Shown here: positions 1 to 7,375 of the stretch, piece after piece
How the letters are laid out: every line of letters begins with the position of its first letter
How positions within the stretch are numbered: position 1 is the first letter of the stretch
Assembly (NCBI GenBank): GCA_012963185.1
Contig: DTWD01000307.1
Location: 1-7,747, forward strand
DNA from: Acidobacteriota bacterium
Lineage (GTDB): Bacteria; Acidobacteriota; Vicinamibacteria; Vicinamibacterales; UBA8438
Reading direction: 5' to 3'
DNA length: 7,747 bases
Notes under the pieces: generated by a model
Database searches by the model: none
Told to the model about the DNA's origin: nothing
The model's input: the letters and a program-made list of their open reading frames with translations, nothing else
Translations under genes and position numbers: made by a program

Positions 1-1573
1 CACGGAAATCCTGGCTGTACCGCCGCACCTGAATGAAATAGAGGTCACTCTTAACGTCAGCGTTCTGCTGTTCCAAGTTGCGATCGGTCGCCCGCGCGAA
101 ATACGACACAAAATCACCCGGTTCGAGCTCCATTTCCTCTAAGAAAAATGTATGCCCGGCCGAAAACTCTTTGACACCTGTTCCACCACTGAACAGATTG
201 ACCGTTTGTTCAGGTCCACCATTTACGGAATACACGAAATCCAAAGCCTGAAGACCGAAGTCGTCGTCGGCACGCGCCTCAATAAAAAGTTCCTCAATTG
301 CACTTGCGGTTGTATCGCGGCCGGGGCGAATAAACATCACCGCCGGGGGTTGGTCAGTAAGTACATCAATGGTGTATTGAGGCGAGGCCGAGACAAGCTG
401 TCCATCAGGTGCGGCAAGATCAATGCGGTAAAACCCTTCTTCCTCAACGACAAAACTAGATACCAACGAGCCATCTTCGGTAACAGTCAACTCATTCTGA
501 TTCGCACTATCGTCGTCAAACACTAATCGCCCACCGGTGGTTCCCATCGTCGGAACCGCCCGGAGTTGAACTTCCGTTCCGGACAGCACAGCAATGTCGC
601 CACCCTCCTCAACAAGGCGCGGTTCTAAACCGGTATAGGCCGGAAAGTGGTATTCCAATTCAAGACGTTCCACGTATGGCAGTTCTATTACGTCAAGCGT
701 AAACGTTGACGACTCCACCCCGAGCGACTCAATGCGGTAGTCTGTGGTCTCCTCTAAATCAAAGAGTAAGACTTCATAGAGTCCGGCTTCTGTCTCGCCT
801 GCCTCGTTCTCAACGGGAATGAGTGGAAGCCGGTCATAGGCACCACTCCCGTTCGGTGACCGCATCAACAGGCTGACCTCATCTGACTCAAACCCAATCA
901 GTTGGGCTGTGATTGTTTGGTCTGCTCCGCGGGCAACCGTGGCGTCCCCAGGTAGGACATCGATCTGGTACGGACTGGCTGCCTCAACCCCACCCATCGG
1001 TGTAAGCAAGGCCGATATGCCATGCCGCAAATAGGCCGGGCCAAAAATAAAAAGCAGCGTCGCCAGTAATCCTGCCCCCACCAGCAACCCAGATGAGGTC
1101 TGCAACTGTTGCTGCTCAACCGCACGCCCCATATCAATGTCTCGGATCTTCGTCACGGCCGACTCGATGAGCTGTCGCACGAGTTCTGGGGAATGGTTGG
1201 CTGCTCGATCTCGCTGCCCACGTTTACTTTCTTCGACAGCGCTTAACACAGTGGCCTGAAGCCCCGGTTCGTGCTCCTCTAAGTAAAGCGCTACACGTTC
1301 ATCAGAAACATGCTGTGAAATCGGACGCACAAACAGCCACCACCCCGAGCCCAGAAGCGCGAGATAGGCCAGAACCCGAAATCCAACAATCGCACCGGGA
1401 CTGAATCGGAAAACCTCAAGGCCATAGGAAGACACTAGTAGCGTCCCGAGGGCTGCCGCGATCAGCACGGCAACGCCACGTAACGCGACGCGCAAACGCC
1501 AGCGGTTTCGGACCTGTCGAATGGCTCGAAGAATCTCGTTTGAATCGCCGGTTACCGATGGCTCATTAAACAT
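1..1573 (-). CDS. DUF4175-like multi-helix membrane protein, C-terminus cut by window edge
   Basis: I read an uninterrupted frame of 524 codons from the ATG at 1573-1571 to the left edge, with no stop. The first ~185 residues hold three predicted membrane helices (about 29-50, 60-82 and 160-181). Between the second and third lies the stretch ALYLEEHEPGL (about 95-105), which resembles the 'sites/ends of paired subunits' segment usual in DUF4175 proteins. After the third helix comes a long acidic extracytoplasmic region rich in beta-type segments, with repeated Ig-like stretches such as PPAVMFIRPGRD and ADDDFGLQALDFVYSVNGG. Family members are usually over 1000 residues with a coiled-coil, Q-rich tail, so about half is probably missing. 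I see no cysteine in the visible part. It follows the BatA-like gene by 23 nt, with an AGAGG ribosome site. Known family role is undefined; from context it is the large envelope component of the MoxR system. The family name is from memory of domain layout, so moderately sure. Confidence 0.75.
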   Translation of the reverse strand, partial: MFNEPSVTGDSNEILRAIRQVRNRWRLRVALRGVAVLIAAALGTLLVSSYGLEVFRFSPGAIVGFRVLAYLALLGSGWWLFVRPISQHVSDERVALYLEEHEPGLQATVLSAVEESKRGQRDRAANHSPELVRQLIESAVTKIRDIDMGRAVEQQQLQTSSGLLVGAGLLATLLFIFGPAYLRHGISALLTPMGGVEAASPYQIDVLPGDATVARGADQTITAQLIGFESDEVSLLMRSPNGSGAYDRLPLIPVENEAGETEAGLYEVLLFDLEETTDYRIESLGVESSTFTLDVIELPYVERLELEYHFPAYTGLEPRLVEEGGDIAVLSGTEVQLRAVPTMGTTGGRLVFDDDSANQNELTVTEDGSLVSSFVVEEEGFYRIDLAAPDGQLVSASPQYTIDVLTDQPPAVMFIRPGRDTTASAIEELFIEARADDDFGLQALDFVYSVNGGPEQTVNLFSGGTGVKEFSAGHTFFLEEMELEPGDFVSYFARATDRNLEQQNADVKSDLYFIQVRRYSQDFR

Positions 1574-1581
1574 GGCTCTAA

Positions 1582-1586
1582 CCTCT
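1582..1586 (-). promoter_or_regulatory. Ribosome binding site for the DUF4175-like gene
   Basis: On the minus strand AGAGG lies 8 nt before the ATG at 1573. It supports that ATG as the start. It sits inside the 23-nt gap after the preceding stop codon, so the gene has its own initiation signal and need not rely only on coupling. Confidence 0.5.
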
Positions 1587-1596
1587 GATGGTCATC

Positions 1597-3681
1597 TTAC
1601 TCCGCACTCAAGGCAGTACGCGACAATCGATTTGATACTAGCGTTTCGGCAACGAACAACACAGCCGCGACCATTAACAAATACCACCAAATCGATTGCC
1701 GCCGCTCCAGGTCATCTGGCGGCACAGAACGGACCATTCCTGATTCAACCTCGCGACTTCCTCCGGCGCGTCCGGTCACCATGCTACCCAGCTCCTCTGG
1801 GTCAACCGCAGCCAGGTCAGATTCAGCAAGATCAACATTGACCGCCACCATTAGCGGACGGCCATCGGCAACATTAGAATCGTGAACCTCATATAGTCCC
1901 TGCTCCACCAACGTTATAAAGCCGGCGCGCTCACCGCTGACAGCAATAGGTATTCGGTTGCCGGTTGGCGACATTACGGCGTACTCAGCCACTGCAACAC
2001 CACCGGAACCAATCATGATATTTTGCTCAGCCAGATTTAAAACCTGTCCGGCTGAATACCACGGTGACGGCGGAGCGTAATCTGCAAGATGCTCGATGAC
2101 GCGATGTATAAACGGCAGGTAAACCGCTTTCGTAGCAAGATCGTTCCAAAACCTGTCAACCGTTGATGCCCATAGCAATACGGCACCATTACCGATTTGG
2201 CGTTCTATTAAGGCCGGGCTTCCATCATCAAACCTGGCGAGAACACTCGCATCTGGAAGTGGGTCTACCGGGCGATACCGGAAAAACCGCGCGGTCGTAA
2301 CATCACCACTTCTCGGAGCACTAAAAACCTCAAATACAGGATGGCTGTAATCAACAAATCCAAGAGCGCCGCCACGTCCGTCACGCTCGATGGGAGAACT
2401 GAGTCGACCCGGCAATAAATCTGGCGCACCCGATGGCCACGTGCTCCGCTCTCCGGATACAACCAAAAGTCCCCCGCCCGACTGAACAAATTCAGCCAAG
2501 GCGCGGCCAGCTGCACCTAATGGTGGCTCTGTGTCGTTCAGGATGACAACTTGCCGCCCATCGAGATCAGACGCTGTCATCTGACCAACCGTCGTGACTT
2601 GAACATCAAAGGCAGGTTCCGATCCAATATCAAGCGCACGCGTCAAAAACAGATTCGACTCATTGGCTCCCCGACCATTCCCCACAACAAGTACACTGAC
2701 AACCTGTCCCGGAGAGACCACGAAATAAAATGCATCGTCGGTCGGAAGAACATCTGGTGCAACACGAACGACACCCTGCATAGGCTCATCCCCAAGGGTG
2801 ACCGCTGCAAAATCGACCGTCGCGGAACCATTCGCCGGCAATGCAGCTATAAGGGTTTCAACGGCACGACCTTCCATTTCTAGTGTCACATCGAGCCCGG
2901 CAATCGGTGTATTACCTCGATTTGTGAGTCTGGCCGCAACCTGAATCCGCTCACGACCAGAAAAATATTCTCGTTCAAACAGCACACCGGCCACACTCAC
3001 ATTTGCCGATGCCTCGTTACCTTCACCAACACGGATCGGTGTTACGACCGTGCCTTCCGGAAAACGCACGCCAGCAGCACTCTCAACACCAGCCCGTTGA
3101 AAATCACTAATGAATACTGCCTCAAGTCGCGGCAAATCGGAATCTTCGAAAATCCCTTCCGCAAGCTTTAAGGCCGGCCCAAAGCGCGTCACTCCCGAAC
3201 CCACTTCCGCGTCAGCAATGAGGCCCGTTAAACTCGCACGGTCTGTGGTTGACCGAGGCCCAGCCTCAGCACCACTGTCAAAAAGAATCACCGTGGCAAG
3301 GTCATCAGGCGCCAAAGCATTAATAGCGTCAACTGCCGCATCTTGCGCATCGGACCAACGGTCATCCAATCCCATGCTATACGAACGGTCAACCAGAATA
3401 ACGACCTCACGCGCGGCGTCGGTTACCGCAGCAAGAGCTGCCGCATAGAAAAACGGTCGGGTAAACGCTAAAAGGAGAAGTAGCAACGCGGCACATCGAA
3501 GAAGCAGTAGAAACCAGTGTCGAATACGCTGGCGTCGAAAAGAATGGAAAGGGATTTTGCGCACGAACATCAGCGACGGAAATTCCTGTACTTCCTTACG
3601 CTCACGTTGAATCATATGAATGATCACAGGAACAACAAGTCCCGCAACGCCGAGCAAAAACAAGGGAGCCAGAAATCCCAT
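1597..3681 (-). CDS. BatA-type membrane protein: VWA domain plus GATase-like domain
   Basis: A 694-residue protein. Residues 1-75 form the typical BatA N-terminal region: one helix (about 5-22), a basic loop with FPSLMFVR, and a second helix (about 56-73). A VWA domain follows (about 92-215) with an intact metal-binding DxSxS motif (D98, S100, S102) and further likely ligands T165 and D193 (in VFISDF). Residues about 225-315 look like a CARDB/Ig-type beta domain. Residues about 326-455 look like a class I glutamine amidotransferase-like fold (VSVLVVGNGRG, then FVQSGGGLLVVSG, then DYSHPVFEVF). It lacks a nucleophile: the only cysteine in the protein is C63, in the second helix. A C-terminal helix lies at about 664-682. 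The large middle part is thus probably periplasmic, held at both ends. The ATG at 3681 is supported by an upstream AAGGAA. It follows DUF58 by 22 nt. Probable role: membrane partner of the MoxR ATPase; substrate unknown. Confidence 0.87.
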   Translation of the reverse strand: MGFLAPLFLLGVAGLVVPVIIHMIQRERKEVQEFPSLMFVRKIPFHSFRRQRIRHWFLLLLRCAALLLLLLAFTRPFFYAAALAAVTDAAREVVILVDRSYSMGLDDRWSDAQDAAVDAINALAPDDLATVILFDSGAEAGPRSTTDRASLTGLIADAEVGSGVTRFGPALKLAEGIFEDSDLPRLEAVFISDFQRAGVESAAGVRFPEGTVVTPIRVGEGNEASANVSVAGVLFEREYFSGRERIQVAARLTNRGNTPIAGLDVTLEMEGRAVETLIAALPANGSATVDFAAVTLGDEPMQGVVRVAPDVLPTDDAFYFVVSPGQVVSVLVVGNGRGANESNLFLTRALDIGSEPAFDVQVTTVGQMTASDLDGRQVVILNDTEPPLGAAGRALAEFVQSGGGLLVVSGERSTWPSGAPDLLPGRLSSPIERDGRGGALGFVDYSHPVFEVFSAPRSGDVTTARFFRYRPVDPLPDASVLARFDDGSPALIERQIGNGAVLLWASTVDRFWNDLATKAVYLPFIHRVIEHLADYAPPSPWYSAGQVLNLAEQNIMIGSGGVAVAEYAVMSPTGNRIPIAVSGERAGFITLVEQGLYEVHDSNVADGRPLMVAVNVDLAESDLAAVDPEELGSMVTGRAGGSREVESGMVRSVPPDDLERRQSIWWYLLMVAAVLFVAETLVSNRLSRTALSAE

Positions 3682-3691
3682 TTCGTCGCTA

Positions 3692-3697
3692 TTCCTT
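3692..3697 (-). promoter_or_regulatory. Ribosome binding site for the BatA-like gene
   Basis: On the minus strand AAGGAA lies 10 nt before the ATG at 3681, slightly longer than ideal spacing, inside the 22-nt gap after the DUF58 stop. It fixes the start at the residue that opens the first membrane helix. Confidence 0.5.
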
Positions 3698-3703
3698 AAG
3701 TGG

Positions 3704-4615
3704 TTACCGAACCCGGTTTAACTTCTCACGAATCGCAAGAAACTTGAACAAACCGTGGTCAAGCGGTTGCGCGGTATTGAAAAACGCATAGTCAATTCGA
3801 TTTTGGCTACAAAGTCGAGAAAGTGTCGAGATATGTTCTTGAACTAATTGACGGTACTGCTCGCGTAATTTCTCCGGAACAACTGGCATCTTACGACCAG
3901 TCTCCAAATCCTGAAAGCTCGTCGCTTCATCGTACGGAAAATCGACCTCAGCCGGATCAAGCACATGAAACACCATCACATCATTGCCAGCATAGCTGAG
4001 TAGCTTTAACCCATTAACAATCTTTTCCGGCTCATCGTAGAGGTCTGAAATTACAAGAATAATGCCCCGACGTTTAAAGAATTCTGTGGCCCGAAATAAT
4101 GGCTTTTCAAAGGAACCTGGGCGACCAGCCACAATACGGTCCAAGGTGTGAAGCACGATATCAAGATGCTTCGCAGATGGCGGTACTCTTGTCACAATTT
4201 CATCATCAAAAGTCACAATACCTACACGGTCTCGTTGTGTCGTTGAAAAATACGTGAGGCAGGCAGCAAGATATCGTCCGTAATCTAATTTCGAAATACT
4301 CTGACTCGCAAAACTCATCGAACGTGAGATGTCAAACATAACTGAAAAGTTCGAGTTTGTGTCCGCCTCAAACTGCTTAACGTAGAACCGGTCGGTCCGC
4401 GCAAATACTCGCCAATCAATAAACCGTATGTCGTCACCAGGCATGTAACCACGGTGTTCCGCAAAATCGACCGAAACGCCAAGATATGGCGCTTTGTGCA
4501 AACCGTTAATGAACCCGTCGACGACATTCCTCGCCAAGAGCTTCAGGTTGCCAATCCGAGATAACACCTTAGGGTCGACAAAGCGAGCCCCGGGGGTTGA
4601 ATACGGTTCTACCAC
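3704..4615 (-). CDS. DUF58 family VWA-like protein, MoxR partner
   Basis: A soluble protein of 303 residues when started at the GTG at 4615-4613. The DUF58 signature is clear: PGDDIRFIDWRVFARTDRFYVKQF (split here as PGDDIRFIDW at about 59-68 and ARTDRFYVKQF at 72-82), followed by an intact VWA metal-binding motif, DISRS (D95, S97, S99). I see no signal peptide or membrane helix, so it should act in the cytosol. DUF58 genes nearly always sit next to a moxR gene, as here. I chose GTG because it lies one base after the MoxR TGA, giving tight translational coupling, and because family proteins begin close to the RFVDPKVLSRIGNL segment. The alternative, a TTG at 4663, would add 16 residues read from another frame of the moxR end, with no homology appearance. 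Likely role: adaptor or substrate-presenting partner of the ATPase, not demonstrated for this subfamily. Confidence 0.9.
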   Translation of the reverse strand: MVEPYSTPGARFVDPKVLSRIGNLKLLARNVVDGFINGLHKAPYLGVSVDFAEHRGYMPGDDIRFIDWRVFARTDRFYVKQFEADTNSNFSVMFDISRSMSFASQSISKLDYGRYLAACLTYFSTTQRDRVGIVTFDDEIVTRVPPSAKHLDIVLHTLDRIVAGRPGSFEKPLFRATEFFKRRGIILVISDLYDEPEKIVNGLKLLSYAGNDVMVFHVLDPAEVDFPYDEATSFQDLETGRKMPVVPEKLREQYRQLVQEHISTLSRLCSQNRIDYAFFNTAQPLDHGLFKFLAIREKLNRVR

Positions 4616-4616
4616 G

Positions 4617-5660
4617 TCACATCTGAGATGCCGGTACTGGCACCGCCTCCACAAGTTGGTCAACCACCTGGTCCGATGTAATCCCTTCAGCTTCGGCGTG
4701 GAAATTCAGCAGGATCCGATGCCGTAATACTGGCAGCGCTAACGCCCGAATGTCGTCAAAACTCACGTGATAACGACCTTGCGTCAAAGCCCGTGCCTTA
4801 CCGCCCAAAATCAAATACTGCGCCGCACGCACACTGGCCCCATATTGCACCCACTTTGATACAAATTCTGGCGCATCGCTTCCCTTTAAACGACTTGCCC
4901 GGACCAGACTCAGGGCATAACGGAGCACTACTTCTGAAGTCGGTACTTTCCTGACAAGTTCCTGAAATGCAACGAGGTCTGCGCCGGTCACGGCATGCTG
5001 GAAATCAGGCTTGTTTGTCACGGTTGTCGAACGAACGACTTCCAGTTCCTCATCTTCTGGCGGATGGTCGATCACAATGTGGAACATAAACCGGTCAAGC
5101 TGCGCCTCTGGTAATGGATACGTCCCTTCCAGCTCAATAGGGTTCTGGGTAGCAAACACGTAGAACGGTTCTTCAAGTTCATACGTCCGCCCCTGCACCG
5201 TGACACGATGCTCTTGCATCGCCTCAAGTAGCGCCGACTGAGTCTTCGGCGGCGTGCGGTTAATCTCATCAGCAAGCAAGATGTTTGTAAAAACGGGACC
5301 AGGAGCAAACACCATCTTACGACCACCAGATTCTGGGTCCTCCTGAATGATGTCGGTCCCTGTGATATCAGACGGCATCAAGTCAGGCGTAAACTGAATG
5401 CGGGAAAACTTCAGGTCGAGAACCTGGGCCATCGTCTGAATCAAGAGCGTCTTCGCAAGTCCAGGTACACCCACGATAATACTGTTGCCACCAACAAATA
5501 ACGTGAGAAGCGCTTGATTAATAACCTCTTCTTGTCCGATGATTTGTTTTCTGAGTTCCGTGAGGATCTGTCCGCGACCAACTTTCATTCGATCGGCGAG
5601 TTCAATATCGTCGGGTAACTCGAGGTCGGTCGGCTCTGTATTTGAAATATCGAGGTCCAA
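4617..5660 (-). CDS. MoxR family AAA+ ATPase
   Basis: A 347-residue AAA+ ATPase with all motifs in place: Walker A GVPGLAKT (64-71), Walker B ILLADE (127-132) followed by INRTPPKTQSALLEAMQE typical of MoxR, sensor 1 ATQNP (170-174), the LDRF arginine finger (R190), and a C-terminal lid with GASVRA (sensor 2 R278) and the LRHRI segment (312-316). MoxR proteins form hexameric rings that use ATP to remodel or activate partners, usually VWA-domain proteins. Two such partners (DUF58 and BatA-like) follow directly. The start is a TTG: the frame has a TAG stop four codons upstream, and AGGAG lies 6 nt before the TTG. The next in-frame ATG is at residue 25, which would remove only a variable acidic head, so a shorter product is possible but less likely. 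It lies 12 nt after the DUF4159 stop. Complete and apparently functional. Confidence 0.97.
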   Translation of the reverse strand: MDLDISNTEPTDLELPDDIELADRMKVGRGQILTELRKQIIGQEEVINQALLTLFVGGNSIIVGVPGLAKTLLIQTMAQVLDLKFSRIQFTPDLMPSDITGTDIIQEDPESGGRKMVFAPGPVFTNILLADEINRTPPKTQSALLEAMQEHRVTVQGRTYELEEPFYVFATQNPIELEGTYPLPEAQLDRFMFHIVIDHPPEDEELEVVRSTTVTNKPDFQHAVTGADLVAFQELVRKVPTSEVVLRYALSLVRASRLKGSDAPEFVSKWVQYGASVRAAQYLILGGKARALTQGRYHVSFDDIRALALPVLRHRILLNFHAEAEGITSDQVVDQLVEAVPVPASQM

Positions 5661-5664
5661 GATG

Positions 5665-5671
5665 CTCTCCT
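5665..5671 (-). promoter_or_regulatory. Strong ribosome binding site that decides the TTG start of moxR
   Basis: On the minus strand AGGAGAG lies just before the TTG at 5660; the AGGAG core is 6 nt away. The upstream gene ends in this gap with back-to-back TGA and TAG stops (5675-5670). The TAG is in frame with moxR, so TTG is the first possible start. This is the best ribosome site in the cluster. Confidence 0.7.
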
Positions 5672-5672
5672 A

Positions 5673-6449
5673 TCAGTGCGTCAGCGAGTAAATCACATAG
5701 TTCACGCCGAATTTGTACGCATCGTTTGTCAGGTCGATTGGAAACCACCCCGTATCCGAGTATTCCCAATACTCACCGATGTCATTTTCGTAGTTTGCCA
5801 AAGCCAACAAACGCTTCTGTTGATCGTTGTCTTCAAAGTAGCCCCAGAAAGTCGGTGGGGGACCATACATTGGTGCCATCTCGAGCGTTGTCGTCTCAAA
5901 GAATGATTGAAACACGGGGTGTGCAATGTCTAACTCAATCGGCCGTAACCCGGGCAGCACACGTTCCATTTGGTCAGTAAAATTGTACCAATGGTCTGCA
6001 GTGAAATCATCAAAAACTACGAACCCGCCCTTGCGCAAATACGCCCGCAGTCCTTCGACCTCGTTATCTGTCGGAAACCAGAAACCAGGTTCAGCCATAT
6101 ACGCAAACGGGAATTTGTACAACTCGGGATCGTCGAGAGCGAGAACATTACCACCATTCGGCCCTCGGAAAACTTTGAGCAAGCTAAGCTCATCAACAAG
6201 TTTCATAAGATTTTGTTCGGCTCGCGGGTAGTCATGCGCCCACTTAATGTCCTGTCGGAAAAAACCGGTCTGTAACCCTGTTGGCATCTCATATTTGAGA
6301 CGCACAAACACAAACCTGCTGTCATAGCCAACGTTCCCTGGTGACACATCCGCACCGGCGAACCCTGCTGTCACCAATATGGCGATTAGGCCCGACAAAA
6401 GAATGCTGCCGATCCAGTTGCGATTAGTAAGGCGCGGCATCCTGGCCAT
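5673..6449 (-). CDS. DUF4159 domain protein with signal peptide
   Basis: A 258-residue protein. Residues 1-33 form a signal peptide: basic head, hydrophobic core WIGSILLSGLIAILVTAGF, and a likely cleavage after AGFAGA, so the mature protein should be periplasmic or envelope-attached. The rest matches DUF4159: RFVFVRLKYE near the start, an ExLRAYLRKGGFVVFDDF segment (about 131-149), then VLPGLRPIELDIAHPVFQSFF (as VLPGLRP at 164-170 and DIAHPVFQSFF at 174-184), and a C-terminal GVNYVIYSLTH. The domain is related to glutamine amidotransferase-like folds, but the protein contains no cysteine, so it is unlikely to be a Cys-type enzyme; a binding role is more likely. ATG at 6449 follows the previous stop by 5 nt; an ATG three codons later is a possible alternative. 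Such genes often precede moxR in Acidobacteriota-like clusters. Function unknown. Confidence 0.87.
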   Translation of the reverse strand: MARMPRLTNRNWIGSILLSGLIAILVTAGFAGADVSPGNVGYDSRFVFVRLKYEMPTGLQTGFFRQDIKWAHDYPRAEQNLMKLVDELSLLKVFRGPNGGNVLALDDPELYKFPFAYMAEPGFWFPTDNEVEGLRAYLRKGGFVVFDDFTADHWYNFTDQMERVLPGLRPIELDIAHPVFQSFFETTTLEMAPMYGPPPTFWGYFEDNDQQKRLLALANYENDIGEYWEYSDTGWFPIDLTNDAYKFGVNYVIYSLTH

Positions 6450-6454
6450 TCCGG

Positions 6455-7375
6455 TTATCTCGCGCCTCGATCCTGCTCAAGTTGGCGGATTTCCCGGCCT
6501 TTGAGTGCAAGTTCAACAAGAACCGTTTGAAGCTCTTCGGCGTATTGACCCTCTGTAGCGCCGGACCGTAAGACACGGAGTGCTTCGACACGCGCCTCAA
6601 GCGCTGTGCGCTCTTCATAAAGCACCCGGAGTTCAGGATCATCGGGAAACGCCATGCGAGAAGCAGCGACATCTTCACCACTCGTGAGAAAGAGCGTGCG
6701 CGCCAGCCGGCCATCGCCAGTCAGCGGGTCCGGTTGATCTACACCCACACCATCACCGTTATCGTCCAGTAACGCGTGTTCTGTTTGCAACGTACCTTCC
6801 GCTTCAAAGTCATCAGTAACTTTCAAGCGGGCATACGTAAAAGCTTCAAGCATAGAGACACGCTGGTCTTTATTTTGGTCAGCTTCATCTTCCCCACCGG
6901 TGAAGGCCTCGACAAAATATCCTCCAAAAACAGTCGCATTCCACTGGCGACCAGTCTTTGTTGCCGTCATGATTACACGACCTTCCGCAGACAATGCTTC
7001 TACGAAAGGCCCACTTGCACTCGCCGTGTTGACAAAGGTGACTCGTCGATCCCCCAAGCGATCCAAGAAACCAGCAAAATCTTCTGCCGATGGGTCACGT
7101 CCCGGCAAATTGAGCCGTGCCACATCAGTAAAACTGCCATGTCCAAAAAACACGATGGCTACGTGGTCGGCCGGCGTCGATTGATCGGCTATCCCTTGAA
7201 TCGCGGCAGCAACGTTATCCCGCGTTGAGCGGTCAGCGATCAACTCCGGATCGATTTCAACCTTCTCGCCAAGGTAAGTCACATTGTCGGCTGGAATGCC
7301 ATAGCGACTGGTAGCCACGTCAATGAGGGATGCCGCCCACCCGTGAAACTGTTCGGTAAAGGTCGGGTCACCACC
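6455..7375 (-). CDS. C13/caspase-like protein without catalytic cysteine; N-terminus lost at junction
   Basis: The open frame runs from the junction at 7375 to TAA at 6457-6455 (306 codons). The first available start, GTG at 7318, is an internal codon: the residues just before it (GGDPTFTEQFHGWAASLID) continue the family's normal N-terminal region. So the signal peptide and first strand are missing. Numbering from that GTG, the fold shows VAIVFFGHGSF with the conserved His (H60), then FVNTASASGPF, where the C13 legumain-type nucleophile (as in EACESG) is replaced by Ser100. There is no cysteine anywhere in the visible protein, so it cannot be a cysteine protease. A full EF-hand-type loop follows (147-158: D, N, D, R, S, E at positions 1, 3, 5, 7, 9, 12), then a second Ca-like stretch DDNGDG (185-190). 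The tail (about 231-284) is a charged, probably coiled-coil helix. It lies 5 nt upstream of DUF4159, so it belongs to the same operon. Role unknown. Confidence 0.75.
   Translation of the reverse strand, partial: GGDPTFTEQFHGWAASLIDVATSRYGIPADNVTYLGEKVEIDPELIADRSTRDNVAAAIQGIADQSTPADHVAIVFFGHGSFTDVARLNLPGRDPSAEDFAGFLDRLGDRRVTFVNTASASGPFVEALSAEGRVIMTATKTGRQWNATVFGGYFVEAFTGGEDEADQNKDQRVSMLEAFTYARLKVTDDFEAEGTLQTEHALLDDNGDGVGVDQPDPLTGDGRLARTLFLTSGEDVAASRMAFPDDPELRVLYEERTALEARVEALRVLRSGATEGQYAEELQTVLVELALKGREIRQLEQDRGAR
6845..6880 (-). other. EF-hand-like calcium-binding loop in the C13-like protein
   Basis: The twelve residues DQNKDQRVSMLE have acidic or oxygen-bearing side chains at loop positions 1, 3, 5, 9 and a glutamate at 12, followed by AF as in helical EF-hand exits. 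Position 6 is Q rather than the usual glycine. A weaker DDNGDG stretch follows 26 residues later. Calcium binding is inferred from pattern only. Confidence 0.55.
7366..7375. other. Chimeric junction between the C13-like gene and a ctaA fragment
   Basis: Reading the minus strand, GGTGGTGACC fits both genes: it encodes GGDP in the C13-like frame, expected for that family, and VVT of LWPQVVT in the CtaA frame, also expected. Left of it only the C13-like frame makes sense; right of it only the CtaA frame does. The two frames differ, so no fusion protein results. A join through a shared 10-12 base stretch is what misassembly or template switching gives; a true recombination cannot be excluded. Confidence 0.75.

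Noticed and set aside
152..526. Plus-strand open frame of 124 codons
   Set aside because: It lies antisense to the DUF4175-like gene, whose minus frame is continuous and family-like; composition (many Arg, Cys, Thr) is typical of a shadow frame.
898..1137. Minus-strand open frame of 79 codons inside the DUF4175-like gene
   Set aside because: It is another frame of the same strand; the main frame (524 codons) carries membrane helices and family features there.
2551..2883. Plus-strand open frame of 110 codons
   Set aside because: Antisense to the BatA-like gene's middle domain, with no recognisable motif or ribosome site.
1597..5660. Classical Bat aerotolerance operon
   Set aside because: MoxR, DUF58 and BatA are shared, but BatB, the TPR protein BatC and BatD are absent from the window, while DUF4159 and DUF4175-like genes are present.
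6776..7228. Plus-strand open frame of 150 codons
   Set aside because: Antisense to the C13-like gene, which has clear family motifs in the other strand; the predicted product has no domain character.
6455..7375. Caspase-type defence (abortive infection) effector
   Set aside because: The protein lacks any cysteine and sits 5 nt from DUF4159 in an operon of housekeeping envelope type; no defence partner, phage or mobile gene is nearby.
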